Source of the DNA: Verrucomicrobiales bacterium
GTDB taxonomy: Bacteria; Verrucomicrobiota; Verrucomicrobiia; Verrucomicrobiales; Akkermansiaceae
Direction of reading: 5' to 3'
Length of the DNA stretch: 7,208 nt
NCBI GenBank assembly: GCA_002729295.1
Contig: PBTU01000001.1
Location: 1 to 7,208 of the forward strand
Positions within the stretch are counted from its first letter, which is position 1; each line of letters begins with the position of its first letter. The notes below the pieces were generated by a model. The model did no database searches. It had not been told where the DNA came from and saw only the letters and a list, made by a program, of their open reading frames with translations. Shown piece by piece: positions 5,934 to 7,208 of this stretch. The position numbers and the translations under genes were made by a program.

Positions 5934-6779
5934 TCATTTCGTGTACACTTTGCACAAGTGGTCGAGACAGTGGTCCAAATCGTCCGCTTGCGCCAAATCG
6001 CACGTTTGTTTGCACTTCATCGCCGCTTGCATCGCCGCGTGGTGTAACTTCAACACCTCCAAGTACTCCTCCTCGGTTTTAATCTCCGCTCTTTTCACTC
6101 GCTGACACAACATGTACTCGCTCACAGTTTGGATGATATTCTTGCAGTGCTCTTCCTTCGTCGCGATCCACCTGGTCACTTGATTCATCGCGAGCAAACT
6201 CGTCCCTGCTTCCGCGTGTAACTCCCCGGCTTGCGCCATCGCCTTCCTCACCGTCGCCGCGTCTTGTCGAACCTGCGCGCATATCATCGAATCGTCGAAT
6301 ATCCCGCACGGGACTTGGCAGTGCCCGCCTCTCAGGCGTAACACCAAGTGTAACGTGGACTCTTTTTGAATGTTATAATCCGCCAAAGTGCGTCCGTCTT
6401 CTAACTGTTTCCCGGCGAAGATCAAGCGCTGCTGGTCAGGAGGGATGCCTTCCTTGTCTTGGATTTTCGCCTTGACGTTGTCGATCGTGTCCGAGGACTC
6501 GACTTCCAAGGTGATCGTTTTGCCCGTCACTTTTTATAAAAAACATTAAGTTGTTGTCAGTGGTGCACGCAGAAACGAAAAGAGAGTCGAGAAACGCGCG
6601 TTAAACGCACACGAAACGCGCGAACATTGACTCCGAATGTGAGATCTCGAACACAACTTTTCTCTCACTCCTTTACAAAGAAACGAAAGGAGAGCGCGCC
6701 AAAACGAGCGAAACGACAGAGAGAGAAGACAGAGACGTCGCGCCTGCGAGTACGCACACGTTTTCACGAAGATTTGCAT
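5934..6779 (-). CDS. Ubiquitin-nickel superoxide dismutase fusion (two exons)
   Basis: Nickel SOD converts superoxide to oxygen and hydrogen peroxide. The gene is spliced: exon 1 (6758-6779) encodes MQIFVKT plus the first base of Leu8, and exon 2 (5934-6529) encodes the rest, 205 residues in all. Residues 1-76 read as plant-type ubiquitin ending RLRGG. Residue 77 starts HCQVPCGIF, matching the NiSOD nickel hook HCxxPCGxY (His1, Cys2, Cys6 as ligands). The NiSOD part has 129 residues, close to the usual ~117, and carries the family motif NQVTRWIATKEEH. Deubiquitinases cutting after Gly76 would expose His1, doing the job of bacterial SodX, and release free ubiquitin. No targeting leader precedes ubiquitin, so the cytosol is likely. 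Oddities are Phe at position 9 of the hook instead of Tyr and nine Cys residues. The fusion frame is continuous, with no stop or frameshift. Confidence 0.93.
6530..6757 (-). other. 228-nt intron splitting ubiquitin codon 8
   Basis: On the minus strand the donor reads AAACGT|GTGCGT and the acceptor TATAAAAAG|TGACGGGC. Joining T with TG restores TTG, the Leu8 of ubiquitin, in perfect register (phase 1). CTGAC and CTTAA, about 30 and 20 bases before the acceptor, are candidate branch points. The donor departs from GTAAGT/GTGAGT and the acceptor lacks a pyrimidine tract in its last ten bases, although a TTTTTT run sits just upstream. Ubiquitin conservation makes the junction near certain. Confidence 0.92.
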
Positions 6780-6869
6780 GATTATTATATGAGTGTTTAT
6801 GCGTGTTTCTGTGCGTCACAAAATGGAGAAAAAGTTCGATTTCCAATTTGCTCCACTTCTTAGGGGAAA
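6780..6869. promoter_or_regulatory. 90-bp divergent promoter region
   Basis: Only 90 bases separate the start codons of the ubiquitin-NiSOD gene (minus) and the unknown plastid-type gene (plus), so their promoters and leaders must overlap or be shared. Visible elements are CCAAT at 6843-6847 (ATTGG on the other strand), TGCGTCAC at 6812-6819 (TGACG-type bZIP core on the minus strand), and an ATTATTATAT stretch directly beside the minus-strand ATG, which is too close to act as its own TATA box. The function of these motifs is inferred. Confidence 0.6.
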
Positions 6870-6873
6870 ATGA
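6823..6873 (+). other. Possible upstream ORF overlapping the next start (ATGA)
   Basis: A 16-codon frame starting ATG GAG (MEKKFDFQFAPLLRGK) ends with a TGA that overlaps the ATG at 6870 as ATGA. An in-frame ATG at 6799 would lengthen it by eight codons. It matters only if the + transcript starts upstream of 6823. It could limit or couple translation of the gene at 6870. Conservation is unknown. Confidence 0.25.
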
Positions 6874-7208
6874 TATCATCGCGTCGCGCGTGCGATGGGA
6901 CCTTAAACGCGCGTCTCTCTCGCCCCACTCGAAGACAACAAAGTAGGACTGTTTTTCCCGATGTTTTTTTCTCTCGCGTTCGAAAAAAGACGACGAGAGT
7001 GCGCGCAGAAGTGAACGATGCGAAAGCACACACCGGGAACGGAATCGGAACGAATTCGAGGAATGCGAAGCGGAAAGCGTTCACGCGGGAAGACGTCTCG
7101 AAACGCCTGAAACGATTGCGCGAGGATTTGAAAAACACGAACAACGCGGGAGCGACCACACCGAGCGAAACTACCGTCGGGACTCGGTTTTCGGAGGTAT
7201 ACAAGCAA
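6870..7208 (+). CDS. Unidentified plastid-type protein, 3'-truncated by window edge
   Basis: The frame is open from ATG 6870 to the window edge, giving 113 residues; it has no stop here, so a tool requiring complete ORFs would miss it. An in-frame TAG at 6861-6863 makes ATG 6870 the first possible start unless an upstream exon exists. Residues 1-46 hold 13 or more Arg with Ser, Thr and only two acidic residues, ending RVRAEV, a typical chloroplast transit-peptide cleavage context (VRA/E). The remainder, with FTREDVSKRLKRLREDLKN (about 71-89), is a highly charged helix followed by a Thr/Ser-rich linker and RFSEVYKQ. I do not recognise the family, and the conserved domain probably lies beyond the edge. 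It is divergent from the ubiquitin-NiSOD gene. Confidence 0.75.
   Translation, partial: MISSRRACDGTLNARLSRPTRRQQSRTVFPDVFFSRVRKKTTRVRAEVNDAKAHTGNGIGTNSRNAKRKAFTREDVSKRLKRLREDLKNTNNAGATTPSETTVGTRFSEVYKQ

Noticed and set aside
6528..6530. GTG as start of the ubiquitin-NiSOD protein
   Set aside because: It is made of the last intron base plus TG of Leu8; splicing to MQIFVKT at 6779 restores complete ubiquitin.
6546..6779. 77-codon minus frame starting MQIFVKT as its own protein
   Set aside because: Only the first seven codons are ubiquitin; the rest is intron read through.
6830..6846. TTCGATTTCC as a tRNA T-loop
   Set aside because: The flanking bases cannot pair into a T-stem and no acceptor or anticodon arm is present.

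Overview
This window looks like compact nuclear DNA of a eukaryotic green picoalga. The ubiquitin part is plant-type, ClpX and the SDR protein resemble plant/algal forms, one ubiquitin gene has a spliceosomal intron, several proteins have transit-like N-termini, and intergenic stretches are short with trinucleotide repeats inside and outside genes. The base composition looks roughly balanced by eye, and a ubiquitin-NiSOD fusion is present. I therefore favour a Mamiellophyceae alga of the Bathycoccus kind; this is an inference, not something the sequence proves.

Layout from left to right. (1) The 3' part of a clpX gene on + (1-1589), truncated by the window edge, with two large low-complexity insertions in the AAA+ core. 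(2) A 677-base gap with AT-rich repeats. (3) A small + gene for organellar ribosomal protein bS6 (2267-2704). (4) A gap of about 960 bases with simple repeats and no recognisable gene. (5) Three genes on the minus strand: a short-chain dehydrogenase/reductase with a long N-terminal extension (3664-4812), a BolA-family protein with a transit-like leader (5226-5684), and a ubiquitin-nickel superoxide dismutase fusion split by a 228-nt intron (5934-6779). (6) A very short divergent promoter region (6780-6869). (7) The 5' part of an unidentified + gene whose product starts with a plastid-transit-like sequence (6870 to the edge).

The most interesting item is the ubiquitin-NiSOD fusion. Mature NiSOD needs a free N-terminal histidine to bind nickel. 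Here that histidine directly follows the Gly-Gly end of ubiquitin, so ordinary deubiquitinases could create the active N-terminus without the bacterial SodX protease. The first seven ubiquitin residues lie on a separate 22-nt exon, so an ORF-only reading would miss the true start.

ClpX, bS6 and BolA belong to families that act in organelle proteolysis, translation and iron-sulfur/redox maintenance. Their closeness is not evidence of an operon in a eukaryote. I found no tRNA, rRNA, CRISPR array or transposon.
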